From Patiria pectinifera (taxonomy: Eukaryota > Echinodermata > Asteroidea > Valvatida > Asterinidae): a stretch of 64,000 nt of DNA. The stretch spans positions 6,161,281 to 6,225,280 of the forward strand of contig CM057144.1 of NCBI GenBank assembly GCA_029964075.1, read 5' to 3'. Each line of letters opens with the position of its first letter. Position 1 is the stretch's first letter. The notes below the pieces were generated by a model. It was not told where the DNA came from, ran no database searches, and saw only the letters and a list, made by a program, of their open reading frames with translations. Below, one piece after another: positions 40,801 through 55,800 of the stretch. A program made the translations under genes and the position numbers.

Positions 40801-43800
40801 CTTATACCATAGACCTTATGTTGCTCTGGGGCCCTCAACGACCATCAAACCCTCTGCAGATTATTTCGTGGATTTTTCATTTTCCCCCAATCCCACCACT
40901 GTATAAATAGTGTTGCAATAACATAAGATTTTTGGTTGTGGCAGCATTGTGTATATTACATTGTAGTGATGTCAGTTGTTGACATTGGTATGCTTCCTGT
41001 AACTTATGATCACTGCAGTCAATTTTCAGCTTGATTTCAGTAGCGCGCATCCAAAGCACATTGGACTTATACGAAATTTGTCCATGATAGTTCAATGCAA
41101 TGCCCTTTTTATTGCCATTGTCTGTGATTCTGTGACACAGTACCAGTGAATCTGCCGAGGGAATGGACAGCATGGATGAGGTGACAGATAACCCTATAGA
41201 CAAGGCCAGGGCCTACTTTAAGACTATTCTTAGTAAAAATTCCACCTCATATTCAGCAGAGGAAAACACCATGACAAAGCTGCAGCCAGAGAAAGTGGTC
41301 AAGCCAAGTGAGTCATTGTTTTTTTTTCAAACACAAGTTATTCATAACTGATATCACTAGTCGGTCACAAGCCAAATCAGTAGTCAGTCACAAGTCAAAT
41401 AACTAGTCGGTCACAAGTCTAATCAAAAGTCAAATGCCTTTAGTCAGTCACAAGTCAAATCAGTTGTCAGTCACAAGTCAGATCACTAGTCATTCTCAAG
41501 TCAAATCACTAGTCAGTCACAAGTCAAATCACTAGTCAGTCACAAGTCAAATCACTAGTCAGTCACAAGTCAAATCACTAGTCAGTCACAAGTCAAATCA
41601 CTAGTCAGTCCAAGTCAATTCATTAGTCAGTCACAAGTCAAATCACTAGTCAGTCACAAGTCTAATCAAAAGTCAAGTCACTATAGTCAGTCACAAGTCA
41701 AATCAGTAGTCTAATCACTAGCCAGTCACGAGTTAAATCACAAGTCAACAACAAGTCAAATCACAAGTCTGTCACAAATCTGATCACGAGTCAGTCAGTC
41801 AGTCACAATTAAGTCTAATCACTAGCTAGACACAAGTCAAATCACAAGTCAGTCACAAGTCAGTCACAAGTCAAATCACAAGTTAGGTCGAAAGTAACTG
41901 GGGGATAAAATACGAGAAAGGAATATTGTCCCGGTTGATTTAAAGTGCTTAATTGTAATATGAATTAAGACTGGAGGACATAATTGTGAGTGACTTGTGA
42001 ATTAACACAATTTTGTCAAGCCCTATAATGGCAGAAGAGCACTTGTGAAACTGAGTACGGGATGAGGGGGGGGGGGGGCACGGTACGTACATGTCTGTGG
42101 TAGGAATCCGAAAGTGGGCAAACAAAGGGAAAGATTTTGAGGAGGAGGAAGCCTATGTCTATTTGTAGGTGTCGGGCTGTTCAAAACCTGTAAAGATATA
42201 TTGAAATAAGGAATCGCAAATTATGACTATGATGCAAAACTGATTATAAACCCATACTCAAGAAGTGGTGGATTAATGTCTACACCTTGCAATTGATACA
42301 AAACAAAGGTTCAAGGTGAAATTGAATAGAGTTGTGTGCTTGCTGTTGTAGGGATTCCTGAATCAGGCACATCAAGCCGTCGCTCCATGGGTCTACTCGT
42401 CTTCGATAATGAAGATGAAACCCCTGTAGCAAGGAGAAAGAGAAGGGACTTTGCACTCTCAGGGATTTCAGGTAATACTGGAAGATGATGACTGGTTTAG
42501 TGAGTGATGAACATGAGTCAGTTATGCCATGCATAGGAAAACGACATGCAGAGGCCGGAAATATCTATCAGCGACCCAGCAAGCGAGGCCAAAAATATGA
42601 GTGTGCTGCCCGAGGGTGTTGACTTCAACCCACCTGCCATTGAGGTCGAGTGAAAAGAAATCCTGCGCCTCATTCTGTTCTTGTCAAAATATTCTCGGCG
42701 TGAACTAGTTAAACGTACTTGTTTAAGACCAGCCAAGCACATATTTATTCCCTTATTAATACAGAGGTTGCATAACTAATTCTCATGTGTCATTTTAAAT
42801 GGTCAATGGGAAACAAACAATTGCAATTCAGATGGCATGAGCCATGAATGGGATGTCACACGCATGAAAAAAACAGTTCATATATAGAAGGACTTACATG
42901 CACCTAAATAACTAGACTTGGGCCAGTCATTTTCAAAACCATCTAATGCACCTTGTTTTGTTGTAGGGGGAGCTAGTTTGTTGGACCTTAGCCTGGCTGT
43001 CAGTGCTACATGGCAAGGAAACATTATCATCGGTGGAGGATTAACACGTAAGTTATTTATTAAATGAAGTTTGAATGAAGCAATTTTGACATAGTTTCAA
43101 AAACAGTGAGGTTTGGCCTTATACATCTGGGTACCGGAACGTCGTTGTAGTAGGCAAAGATCGTATTGCGCGGCGTGCACTATGTAGTAGGCAACCCTTT
43201 AAAGCTGTGATGGATTGCAAAACTGTGGAACCAAAACGCAGTGCTGTGTACACAGGTAGTGACCATTTTGAGATACAAAATTCTTGGTTGTTAAAGTTTC
43301 ATGTAAAAGTAAGCCATCTAGGTTACAATGCACAATATGCATCTGTCGTGCATATACAAAAAATACACGTACATTGTGTTACTGAGCATGCGCATAATGT
43401 CAAAAGCTGGCTCATACCAATTATTGGATGCGGCATATGGAAAAAACTGTTTTCCAACAATTTTTCAGCTGGTGATCATTGGAAAGTGATACAGTATTCC
43501 TAAGATTTCACCCAATGCTCCATCAGTACTATAATTTACTTACTACAATTAGCTAAATTAAAATTAATTTGACAATTTTGTGTGTTTTATTCAGCAAATG
43601 TTATTTTTGACTTTTAATGTGCCTTTGATTGTTTGATGTCTAACAGTGAAAGGTCTTGATGCTCTCGAAAAGCGCATAGCCAACATGACCATTGGGGAGT
43701 TAGAAGCAATGCTGGATCTTCAGAACATCGACCCATTTGTTGTGGTTCAATTGATGAAGGACCTACGCTCTCTTTACAGAACCTTTGTGAGTTAAGATTT

Positions 43801-46800
43801 ATTATATGCCTCAAAATGTTCACCACATCTAATGAAAACAACCAGGTGTTTTTGTTTTTCTTTTCTCAGGAATGGTTCAACCGGACCTTTGAATTAGAAT
43901 ATTCAACCGTCCAAAGCATGATAGTTTTCAGAAATTTCAGGCCGTAATGCCCCTTTTAGAGTTTCTTGTGTTAAAAATGAGGTGGGCTTTCTGGTGTAGC
44001 AATAACTTCAGGTCAAAGTTATTATACCGATACATGCGGTTACCAGACTATAGCAAGATTGCAGAGTAAGATACATTTTGGTTGCCATTGCTATACTAAG
44101 TCTTTAGGACATTCTAGTTGAGCATAGTGTGAAAGAAACTTGTTTTGGGTTTTTTTTTTGGGGGGGGGGTTGGGGGGATGATCCTCCCACCCCCCAATGT
44201 TTCTCCTTGTGGAATGTCAATGTGCCAGCGGCAATGGCCCACCCCTAATAGTTTTTCCAAGTGCATATACATTGTAGATGCTCTGTATTATCTCCACTGT
44301 CATCTACCACCCATGGTCATCCACCACCTGTCTCAATAAGAGGGTTTTCAAATTTCCCTAGCTGCCAGTTTTTCCAACGTCCCTCCCTAACCCCATGTAG
44401 CAGTGTTATAGTAGAGTACTTTTTCCGAGTAGTTGCCGAGTACGAGTACTTGTACCTCCGAGTACAAGAATGGGTCTCCGAGTAGGAGTACTTGTACTTC
44501 CGAGTACAAGTACTCGCTTTTCCGAATACAGCCATACGGCAATTGGATTATTGTGCGTAATTGGCCCAGGCCCAATCAGACTGATATATAGACCCACTCA
44601 CGGTTATCTGTTTAATGTATTTGTTATTATGTTATATGACTTTGACATTCGAGTACGAGTATGAGTACTCCAAAAAAGTACTCGAGTAGTACTCAAGTAC
44701 GAGTACCAAGTACGAGTACTACAACACTGCCATGTGGTAGTAAAACACCTGCGTACACCCCATGGATTCTTAATTTCAGGCAATCCTATCAGTTGAATTT
44801 GCTGATGCAGCTCTTACATTTTGTTTCCACTCTCAGACAGAAGAACTGATTGATGTAGTCACTGAAGGCATTGCCGAGGATGCGTTCGAGCAGTTTGACA
44901 TTGTGCTGAGCGGCAAAATTACTTTCCCGCTGAAATACGGGGTGTATTTCGAGCTATCATACACGACCAGCCTTGGTGGTTTAATATGGCTGCAGTTCTG
45001 TAAGTATCAGCCTCATTCACTAGTGTCTTTTCTCAGCCCTATTTGAATATGTAATCATCTGATGCATATGTCATCATACGGAATCATGCGCAGACCCATT
45101 GTAATAAAGAAGAGGTCAATTTTCCTTGTTGGTTTCTACAATTTAGTGCTTGCTGCTCATTATGTAATTGAAGTCAATGTGATCAAAATACCCTTGCTTG
45201 TGACTCAAACATTGTGGAAATGGTGGCCAAGTTGGGACTGTTAAAAATGATTTCACATCCAAATGGATACGTGTACGCATATATTTAGCTGGGTATAGCG
45301 GTACTTAATTACCATTATCGACCACTCCGTTGTTTCACAAGTCGCAAGTTACAAGTTATCAATAAAAAATTTGGCGGCCTCCGGTGAAAGCTTTGTATCT
45401 AGTCTAATCCTGCTCTGGAATTCAGAAAACTGGCACCAATTTTCAAAAACTTATCCTTTTTCAATAAAATCACCCCAATTCAATTATCAGAAAAGAGGAT
45501 GAACATTAACAATATCCAGCACACTAACTGCAGTGGCATATTAAATTAGGCTTAAACTTCTAGGGGGCACTTGGGGAACCCCCAACCGCCATGACCCCTC
45601 CCCCTGTAGTTCAGTCATTGGCTAACTGTATATACATTTGCTTGAAAACCCTTTCTAATAAGCTTTGGCAATGATTTGAGTCTCAATGAAACACTGTGAA
45701 GTGCGTTATTTTGAGAGACAACAATATTATTTTCTTTTTGTTTCAGATGTTGAAGCTGGTGGTTTCTGTGAAATGGAGATACCACTGTCTGTCTACTTTG
45801 TTTCAATGCATGCCACGGTAAAATAGTCACTGTTTTCCAAATACTGCTTTAACACTTGAACAGCTAGGTTTCAACTCATGACTTATCAGTGAAATACATT
45901 TGATCATGTGCTGCTTACCATCATCATACGTTGTGACCCATAAAATTCCCACACTGATTTTCTGATTCCTTCGTCATTTGAAGTGTATGTAAACCTGTTC
46001 TGTTTTGAAAACTTACAGCCACCTTGAATATCGTTATGATTCAGATCAAAAACACGGTGCAGAGGCTACCTTTGAATCTCATACTCCTTATATCTATCGC
46101 TGCTAACTCTTCATTGTTCACAGTCATAAATAAAAACATTTTTATGTACAGAAACAAAAACTGTCTTATGTATTGTAAACAAAAAACAAAGTAAATAAGT
46201 GTGAGTGTTGTCGCTATTGGTAAAGTGGACTTTGACTATAATTCCTCCGTGATGCTATGCAAATAATGGTTCTGTCATGGTCACACACTTGGCATTCCTG
46301 TAATTTTTACCTGAACCGTAACCTTCCCAACTCCATAATAATCCGTCTCCCCTTGGGGGGGATTTTTACATTCAAGCAATCTGCACCCAAGTCCATCAAA
46401 ATCCACCTATAGTAGTGGTGGTCTTGTGTTTGATTTCTGCGGATTTGGTCTGAAAAATTATGTGAAGCAGGGTCAGTGATGGATTTTGGCGGACTTGATC
46501 CAGTACTTAGTAATGTAAGTTATCCCACGAGTGTGAGTGGCACACAGAATAATGTAGTGCGTCTATGTCCCACATACCACTCGGCCAAAGTATGTGGGAG
46601 ACTGATGCACTACATTTTTCGTGTTCCACGAGCACGAGCGTGATAACAAATTTATCTTCAAGCAAACTTGACCCACAATAAAGATGGAACATGCACGCTG
46701 TACACGAACTTTTCAGCGGTTACCCTATTACTTGTGCGTGGTGTGCGCAATGGCACGTGCATATTAGAAAAGCTCAATACTCGGAGTGCGGTATGTATTA

Positions 46801-49800
46801 AGGCCGTGCTACATGATTATATGTAGCATGGTTTGTTGCCATGGATCGACCAATCAGGATCGAGGATTCAAGTTTACTTGAAGATAAAAGGTGGTGTCAT
46901 ATGAAAATTTGACTCCTATTAAAATCGGATCCCTATTATTGGTTAATCCCTTGCACGTGACAGGTCACTCTCCCGTATGTGATCCTAAAAATAGCATATG
47001 CATGCGCAATACCAATAAGTCCACATTTCATGGAGTATATTCATGCTACAATGGTATAGGGAGTTACTGTTAAATGACTCCAGTTGCCTTTGTAGTATTA
47101 AAAGAAGTAGTGTGACTGAAGATAATAGAAAGTCTCATGCTTCACAGGGTGGGGTGATACTATCAGCTGGAGCATATGCAACAGCCGGCGTTCGTATATG
47201 TCTCGGGCCGCTGTGTGGAGAGATGGAACTCAAGGCAGAGATGCTCAGAACTGCCTTCCCCACAACAGCTGAGATATTCTTCTCAAAGTTTCCTTTGGAT
47301 GTTGGGTAAGACCTCTGAAGTTTGATGTCTGTGGATGTTTTTTTGTTTTTCAAATCAGAAGCAGCCAAGGCCAAAAAACTGCATGGATACCAATCTAGCC
47401 TAAAGTTTGCAAACAAAACATTGTCAGAATTTTGTCAATGTTTCTACGTTTTTGACCATAAAGGTATTTGTGAATGGGATTATTGCGAAAAGGGCGGTTT
47501 TAATGACTGGTTTAAAACCAAGTAGGGGCCTGGGACCGATTTCATGAAATGGTAATAGAAGAGTAACTCGTCTTAACTTGTGACTTGTCCTAGGCTCAAT
47601 GTCACCAAACTTTTGATGCATTGAACATATCCGAACTTCTTTAGCAATGCGGCTGAACTCATCTTAACTTAAGATTGGTTTGAGGGTCATCTTATCACAT
47701 TAATTCTTGGGTTAATGTGTATATCGTCTGAAAATCATTGCAATTTTTTTCTTGTTAAAGATAAATGTCAGTCTAGAGTTATAGTCTCAAGGAAGAAAAC
47801 TGCTGCAGAAACAGAGTTGAAAAGGTTTCTGATAGGTGGGTAGTTAGCTTATTTACAAAATTTAATTGTACAAGAATGACTCTATCACATGACTCTATGA
47901 GCAAGAATGACTCTATCACATCATTGGTATATGTAGAAATACCTTGCATGTGAATTTAATTGAACAGAGTAATTTCTCTGACGAGAGTTTGTGTTCTATG
48001 CATACGTTGGTTTGCACTTTTCTTTTCAACGACTGTTTCGTCAAGCGGTAAAAACAATCATGAAGCACACCAAATTGATGCGTCTTGCTTAAGATGGGTT
48101 TAGTAAAAAATCGGTCTTAGGAAGCGTCTTAGCTATAATATCGATCTTTGAGCGGGGGGGACCCATCCTGAGTCCTAAGATGAGTCGCAAGATAAGACGA
48201 GTTTCGACTTTCGAGAAATCGGCCCCATTGCTCATAATGACCCTCGCCTTATCGGTGACCAGGCCCCTGCTAGGTTTTTAAACCAGACAGTTCAAAAATG
48301 CTCTCCCAGTCCTCCCACATTATTATTCCATTTAATGGGGCTTTTTCAATGACGGCCATTTCTGTAGGAGAAGTGCAACTGTGTTTTTACGTAATCTAGC
48401 ATGCATTGCGCAGTGTTGAAAATGTTCCATACACGCGCGCTTGTTGCTCAAAATGTGTTCGAAATACGACGCAGCTGATGGGCGTTATGCCAGTTGACGC
48501 TCAAAAAGCCGATGCATGTGGATGGTCTGTAGGAAATGACGTCATTTGAACGGGACCTATATCTAAACCTACTCTTTTATACTTTTCTCTATTTGAATCT
48601 CTTATTTCTTTAGTTTTCTGTTTATATTGTAGGTTAAAATTGGAAGTAGAAATGATCCCACTCACCCTTGTCCTGAGAGGCAAAGTGACATTCTACTTCT
48701 TTTTTGGAAAGAAAACGCTTTATGAGAGGGACTTGTGGCGCTACCAAACTCGACCGATTGGTGGCACCATATTCCACATTGAGACCAAGGAACCTGACCC
48801 ATCACCACCAGAGATCTCAGAATATTCCTCTCAGGTAACAGTGTGACTAAAGTCTTATAATAATCAAATTTGGTAATCTGCTGATCCAACAGAAATGCTT
48901 AAATGTTTCACAATTTGGAGGCAATCTCATTAACCCATCAGTCCCTGTACTGCCCCAAAGTGCCCTGCCTGTGACTCCTTATACCGCCCCAAACCGCACC
49001 AGCACTCTGGTTGTATGTATTCATCAAGGGGTAAATACAGTGAAGTAGATATAACAAGTGCTTAAGGCAAGCCTGAATTCTTCTGAACACCAAAAAAAAT
49101 TATTTCAAGCACATGCTACCCTTTTCTGGATAAGCAAGGGCCTATAATTGCCAATGCTAAGGCCAGTTCAGACAGCATCAAAATCCAAATGGAAAATGTG
49201 AATCTTAGAAATCCTGGTTACTCAAAAATTGAAATTTCCAAAATCTAATGTTGACATGATTTTTAACAAATAGGGAACCTCAGGTGCCGAAAACTCAAAA
49301 CAAAGTTTTGGGGGACATTCCTCATTTAGCCTTAGCAGGTCACATTTTACTTCCAACCTGGTTTGAGACTTTTCAAACTTTTGTCTGAAATCTGACCTTT
49401 TGAATTTGAGTAGCTGTATAGAAAGATATGCATTTTTCTGACATTTCGTCTGTTTTCAGGATTGTTCTTTTTCAATTGATCACAATCTAATCCCTATACT
49501 TCCAGCATAATTTGCCATAGTGGTGCAGAATTCACAGTGGGAATGCTGCCGGGACATGACAAATCATTCTCATTGTCTGTCATGGCCATAGAGCTATATT
49601 AAATTACTAGAGCGCTAATTACGCGGAGACGCTTTGAAGCCATCCTGGGCGCAGACTTTTTGATTTCATGTGCGTGTTTGATGAACATAATTAAATTAGA
49701 TAGATTGAATTTTGAAAGTGTACTCTAAATGCAAGCCCAAGTAGAACATACACAAACTTCTTTCGCGTGTTGCGGCAAACAACACGGTTAATCAAGGCTA

Positions 49801-52800
49801 CATATTCTTGTTATTCGTGCGAGAATGTCTTTCGGGCTCCACTTTTGCGACCCCAAAAAGTCGGGCTGTTCGTGCTAGTTGTGATTCCAGCCATAAGGGT
49901 TTGCCTTTGCAGACGTGTAAGAAATCACGTATTGTGCATTAGTGATTGGTCACTGCTGTCCGTGAGCACACAGCTGTGGACGTGTGTAATAACTAGACAC
50001 AATCAACGTGTATCGTACATATTGTATGGAAACGACAGGAAACACGAATCATACTCTGTGGTGTCCGATGTAAACAAGCGGGTTTTTTTTTTGTCTTTTC
50101 TTGGGAACGGTAAGACATTAAGTTGGTTTCCTTTCAACCGATGTTTGAAATAGGCTAAGCAAACAATCCGACACATAACATTTTCGGGGATTTCAGGACG
50201 CAGTGCCCCTTAAACTCTTAAAGGTAGAGAATATAATTTGTCATTCGTGCATTTTTCCCCGTTTCAAGCAATAAAAGTGCTCAAAATCTAAAGAAGTGTG
50301 CTTAACAACAAGCCTGATGAAGGATCTCTATTTTAATTCAGAAGTTGCAGAGTCATGTTTTGAATTGCGCCCGAAATCAGCGTCCGGGACACATTCCCAT
50401 TCAGTAGATTGCAGCTACGTGATGTCACGCTCTGAACCAATGATTAACAGCAACTGCGTGTGCGTTGTGTTAACGCTTGCGCACACCCATTCATGGCTTT
50501 GCCGAATTAAAACGGAAATTTCCACAAATCTTCTTTAGACGTATCTTTGACAATTTCCTTTTTCATTGTTTTCTTCAAAATGACAGCATGCCAGAAATAA
50601 AAATTTCACAGGTAGTTTAGTGCCATTACTACCTTTGAATCAAGTAAGCTTTCAACAATAATTACTTGTTGTATAGCTGCAAATGATATATTCTACCTTC
50701 TAGCTTTATGGCAAGCCAATTTAATATATTGGTATGAATATGCAACTGCTGGAAAAAGTGAGCATATACAACATATAAAGATCAATTGTGTAGCGATTTT
50801 GTGCCATATTGTTATGGTACATGTAATTATTTTGTTGTCTAATACGGAAGTGTACAATTATGTTTCTAAATCTTTCGATATCCTAAAATGGCTTTTTAAC
50901 TTTTTTTATCAAAAGGATGTTGCAGCCAGAAGTGCAGGAGGGAACAACTGCGGCATTGAGCAGGTTCCTGGGCTAGACTACACGGAGCCAGCCTTCCAGC
51001 TGGAGATGGTCGCAGCTGATGACAAGAGCATAGTCACGTTCTTCTACCAGGTCGGCACAGCACCAGGAGGCAGCGATGTGCTCCCTAAGACAGAGTTTGG
51101 TGGACCCTCAGCCATCATCTCACAAGTAAGCATTGCCTTCACTGCTTGACAGTAATTCTGTCCTCACATAAGTGACATTATTGGCTCTGTCCATAATATC
51201 TGTCTACTACATAGGAAAACGCACATGAAGACAAAGTGTGGCGTCATTACGTCATAGGCCTATTGAAATTGAAAGTTGTCTTGTATGGGTTGTTACACCG
51301 AATAAAATCCATTGTGGATTTGGCCATTGGCCCTGCCTGCCCGTCTTCGGTTTGTATGTCCCACAATGCTTGTGATTAAGTTTGACCGAGCTACTGTTGT
51401 CACCTGAACAAAAGTCAAGATCTGATTGGTCAATGCACACAATTTAACAGAAAGGGGACATAGGGAAGACACACCCATGGCATGTTTGAGTTGTTTAGGA
51501 TCACTTTGGAAAAATAAATTTAAAAGTCAATAGTTTTAAGGATCCTGATAGTTTAGGCCAAAAAAAGCAACATGCATGCAAACAAGATTCAGAAGGGTTT
51601 AAGGTATGAGATTATTAAAAACAAATTCTATTTTAGCTTTCAACACTTGGTAATGTGCAACATGATCTGTATCGGTTGCTGTCTACGAGAAAGAAGGCGT
51701 TCCTATTAAGTTAGGATGATATCTATAAGTCAGAGTTTGCCAACCAGTTTTACCAAGTTTACTTTTCTTGTTCCTATTGTTTATAGATTCTGCTAGGAGG
51801 CCATCCTCTCCACTTCACCGTTCACGCCATGAACAACGGGGGAGGCACTGCCACGGCTACCTGCAGCCTGCCGACCTTTGACATCACCCTGCCGACGGGT
51901 CGCATCACGCCAGACTTCACCTCCACCAGTCACCCGCACATACTCCGTGCCGCGGCCGTGGTGTACGACGATTCTGTCCTCTTGATGCAGAAGGAAGGCG
52001 TAGGGTTCGGCCCCGAAATCTGGGGCGATCAGATTGTACCGTGGAATACCATCGATCTCACAGACAGGGATGAAATTGGAACATCGGGTGAGTATGGGCT
52101 CCGTGTGCCAACAAAAGAGGGTGCATATTTACTACTTGTGAGAGTTCAGTTGACGGGACACACAGCCTGTGCGCATGCATACTCTACTGTAGCGGTTCGC
52201 GCCCGAAGTACGACTTCCTGAATGTGCCAAAGCAATTAGCCACAGTGTCTTCGCGTGAGCGTCAGGCGTCATCAGCGCTGGAATACATATGAATTTAAAT
52301 TGCGATGGTCTCCAAGACTAAAAAAAAATGGGAAAAACCTAAATTGTTACAAAAATAATACAAGCATATTACATTAAAAACTAAGGTCCAAACAAATTAA
52401 AATCGAATGATAAGCCCATCAGTAAATTTATATAATAACATTACAGCATTTAGGAATGATTAGTACTAAAAGTTTAACAGATAAAAAAGGACTTACACAA
52501 CATAAAATAAATTAATGTGTTACCAAAATTCTTTTAAGGATTTCTTTCTCATCACTGAAGCTCATGAAACAGTACACTTACACAGCCTCAGTGGCGTTAC
52601 GGGGGCAGATTTTTGGACAATTATTTTTATGCCCCGCGGCGAAGCCGAAGGGGCATACTGTTTCCGCCTTGTCCTTCCGTGGGTGGGTGTGTAGGGTGTG
52701 TGTGTGGGTGGGTGAGTTTGTGTTACACACCCTATGTGGACTTGTGAACAAAAGAGGTCCACATAATGCAGGTTGTGTTAACCTTATGTGGACTAAGCCG

Positions 52801-55800
52801 TGTCCACATAAGGTTTTGCCCTTTCTGGAAAACAGGTTTAGAGGCATTTTTGGGTTAGGTTTATCGGTAGCAGAATGAAGAGAAACACTATAGGGAATCA
52901 TAGAAAAAAAATTGGGTTAAAAGAGTTTTCACAGTTTTAAGTAAAGTTATTTTTTGTACCGAGTTTTCTTAACTACACGAAAACAAAGCAATGTCCACAC
53001 AAGGTATGTAACACACGTCTGGGTGGGTGGGTGTGATGGTGCGTGTGTGTGTGTGTCCGGACAAATCTTGTCAGCGCGATAACTTGAGAAATACTTAACA
53101 TATGAACTTTAGATTTGGTTTGTGTATTGTTCTTGGTAATCCTAACAATCCTTTTGCATTTGGGGCCGAAAGGTCAATGGTCAAGGTCACAGTGACTAAA
53201 ACAAAAGAAATTTTTGTCAGCGCGATAACTTGAGAGATACTTTACATATGAACTTTAAATTTGGGTTGTGTATTGCTCTTGGTAATCCTAACAATCCTTT
53301 TGCATTTGGGGCCGAAAGGTCAAGGGTCAAGGTCACAGTGACTAAAACAAAAGAAATTTTGTCAGCGCGATAACTTGAGAAATACTTTACATATGAACTT
53401 TAAATTTGGTTTGTGTATTGTTCTTGGTAATCCTAACAACCCTTCTGCATTTGGGGCTGAAAGGTCAAGGGTCAAGGTCACAGTGACTAAAACAAAAGAA
53501 ATTTTGTCAGCGCGATAACTTGAGAAATACTTTACATATGAACTTCAAATTTGGTTTGTGTATTGTTCTTGATAATCCTAACAATCCTTTTGCATTTGGG
53601 GCCGAAAGGTCAAGGGTCAAGGTCACAGTGACTAAAACAAAAGAAATTTTGTCAGCGCGATAACTTGAGAAATTCTTCACATGTGAACTTCAAATTTGGT
53701 TTGTGGATCGTTCTTGGTAATCCAAATAGGCCTATCGCATTGGGGGTCGAAAGGTCAAGGGTCAAGGTCACAGTGGCTAAAACAATAAAAATCTTATATT
53801 TATTCTGACATCATAGGGATTAGGGATTAATTCATATAAAACCTACAGAAGACACTAATGCTGTCAATGAACGTTCCATGTGACCAACTTCGGGTACGGT
53901 ACGTGTAAGTTGAAGTTTAAAAGAGTGGTGTTATGTCATGGGAACAGTCACGGTTGCGGGGCATTTGTGTTTGTAAACACACCTGACTTGTTTTGTCAGC
54001 AATGATTGAAATAAATGTTTATAGACTTCTTCGTACATCAATCCCACCAAGAACACCCGCTCAACAACCATTACAATGCACCATTACAATGTACCAGCCC
54101 CCTCCCCCGTTTTTTTCATTTTATGGAGGACAAGTGTCCAGAGAAAAAAACATGTCTACATTTTGGCGCGGATGTGCGGTTGCCCCCTCCCTGACATCAA
54201 AAGCTGGATACGCTGCTGCACAGCCTATGGAATAAGTTCTGAAGTCTTGCTGTTCAATACAACAATATTTCCAAAAGGAAGTTAGCAAACATTCTTTTCA
54301 CTGTTCTTATTGACAGACAATGACCTTGACTACTTCACCGCTGCCAAAAAAGGCCGCCTCATCTCCAAGCCAACGTCGACTATCATCCATCGCAACCCCA
54401 ACTTCTGTGCGCGAGACTGCCTGGCCCTCCCAGAAAGCAAATGTCTGAGTATCAACTACGACTATCGGGACTTCACCTGTGAACTGCTGGAGGAGATTGA
54501 GGGTCATGGGGTTGAAGTTCATGAGGTCGGTAGAATGGTTTCATCTTGGTCAACAGAATTTATTTTATTTTATTTCAGCCACATCCAACAGCGCAAGTGC
54601 CAATAACAGGATGGATAAATGGAGAGAAGACAATGAGAAGAAAATACAATTTTAGAGGTGGGAGGAAAAGCCCAGAAGAATATTCTGGGGAAAACCCACG
54701 GAATCAGGCAGGGACTGAAAACCCAATCCACATATTGGCCCAGGCGGGATTCGAACCCGGGTCACAGTGGTGGAAGGCGAGGAAAGTACCGCTACGCCAA
54801 CCTGACTCCCTAAATGGCCTAGAAGTCCACTTTCGTTTGGCATTCACATTCGCAAAGGCCATTCCTTTCCTTTGCAGATGAAAAGTTGTTAAGTGTTTAC
54901 ATGATATCAAGTGTTTAAATGTACATGTACTACATAACCCCCGAGGATCGTAAGGGAGAACAACAGATTTCAGTCCTCGGGTGTTGCGTCTTTTGTCGAA
55001 AACGGTCCTCGATTGTATGGTTATGTGCTTAGTCTATGGGAGAGTGTTATATTACAGGGGCAAATGGAAACACAAAGCATTGTTCTCAGGAGTATAGTAA
55101 AACATGACTGCATGAACTTGCGAGTGTAGTGCAAGTAATTGCCAGTTTATACCTCATGCTAGAGCGAATATGAATGCCAAACGAATTTTACATCACAAAC
55201 CATTCTTCATCAAAAGTTGCTGAGGTTAAAATATATCAGCTTTAATTTGTGAATTGGCATTGTGAACAATTGCTGTGGAGTTATAAATTCACTTGAGCTT
55301 CTGCTTTTGCAGCACCTATGAACCAAGCTGTACGGCAGGAATTTAGTTGACTCCATCACAAGTCCAGTCACAAGTAAATCACAACCAAGGGTGGATCCAG
55401 AACAGGTTTTTTTTTGGGGGGGGGGGGCAAAACAAATTTGTTCCTCAAAACAAGTTGATTCAAAATTTTTTGTCATGGGGTTTGGGGCCCGCTTAGTTTT
55501 TTTGGATTCTAGATGCTCTGTGGTGCAATTTGAAGCAATTTCTGACCACTTTAACACATTTTTTTAAACAAAAGATGGTGGTGTACGCAGTGGCTGCCTA
55601 TTTTGCAATGTCACTTAAAAAAAAAAAATGGTTTCGTTTTTGTCACTGTAAAAAAAAAAAAAAAAAAAATATTGTTCGTTTTTTTTGATCCGCCGTTGAT
55701 AACAGCTCCAGTCACAAGAAACAGTGACCAATAACAAAGGAATGCCTTTGTCGAAGCTCATTTGAATAGATGACTTTTGATGGACTTGCAGGGCCTTGTG

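Larger units (their letters stand above)
52629..53964. mobile_element. Element with ATGCCCCGC ends carrying a 145-bp satellite and a nested MITE
   Basis: The left ATGCCCCGC and right GCGGGGCAT are inverted. Inside lie G/T-rich sequence, a nested TIR element (about 52721-53013) and five tandem units (53070-53795). Non-autonomous elements carrying central tandem repeats are known from marine invertebrates; the class here is not certain. Confidence 0.6.

Noticed and set aside
41350-41888. CRISPR-like array of short regular repeats
   Set aside because: The units run without unique spacers, and the DNA is eukaryotic; this is a minisatellite. The same applies to 61580-62030.
54546-54881. 111-residue open frame after exon 40
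   Set aside because: It starts inside the intron after the exon 40 donor; composition and position fit a repeat, not an exon.
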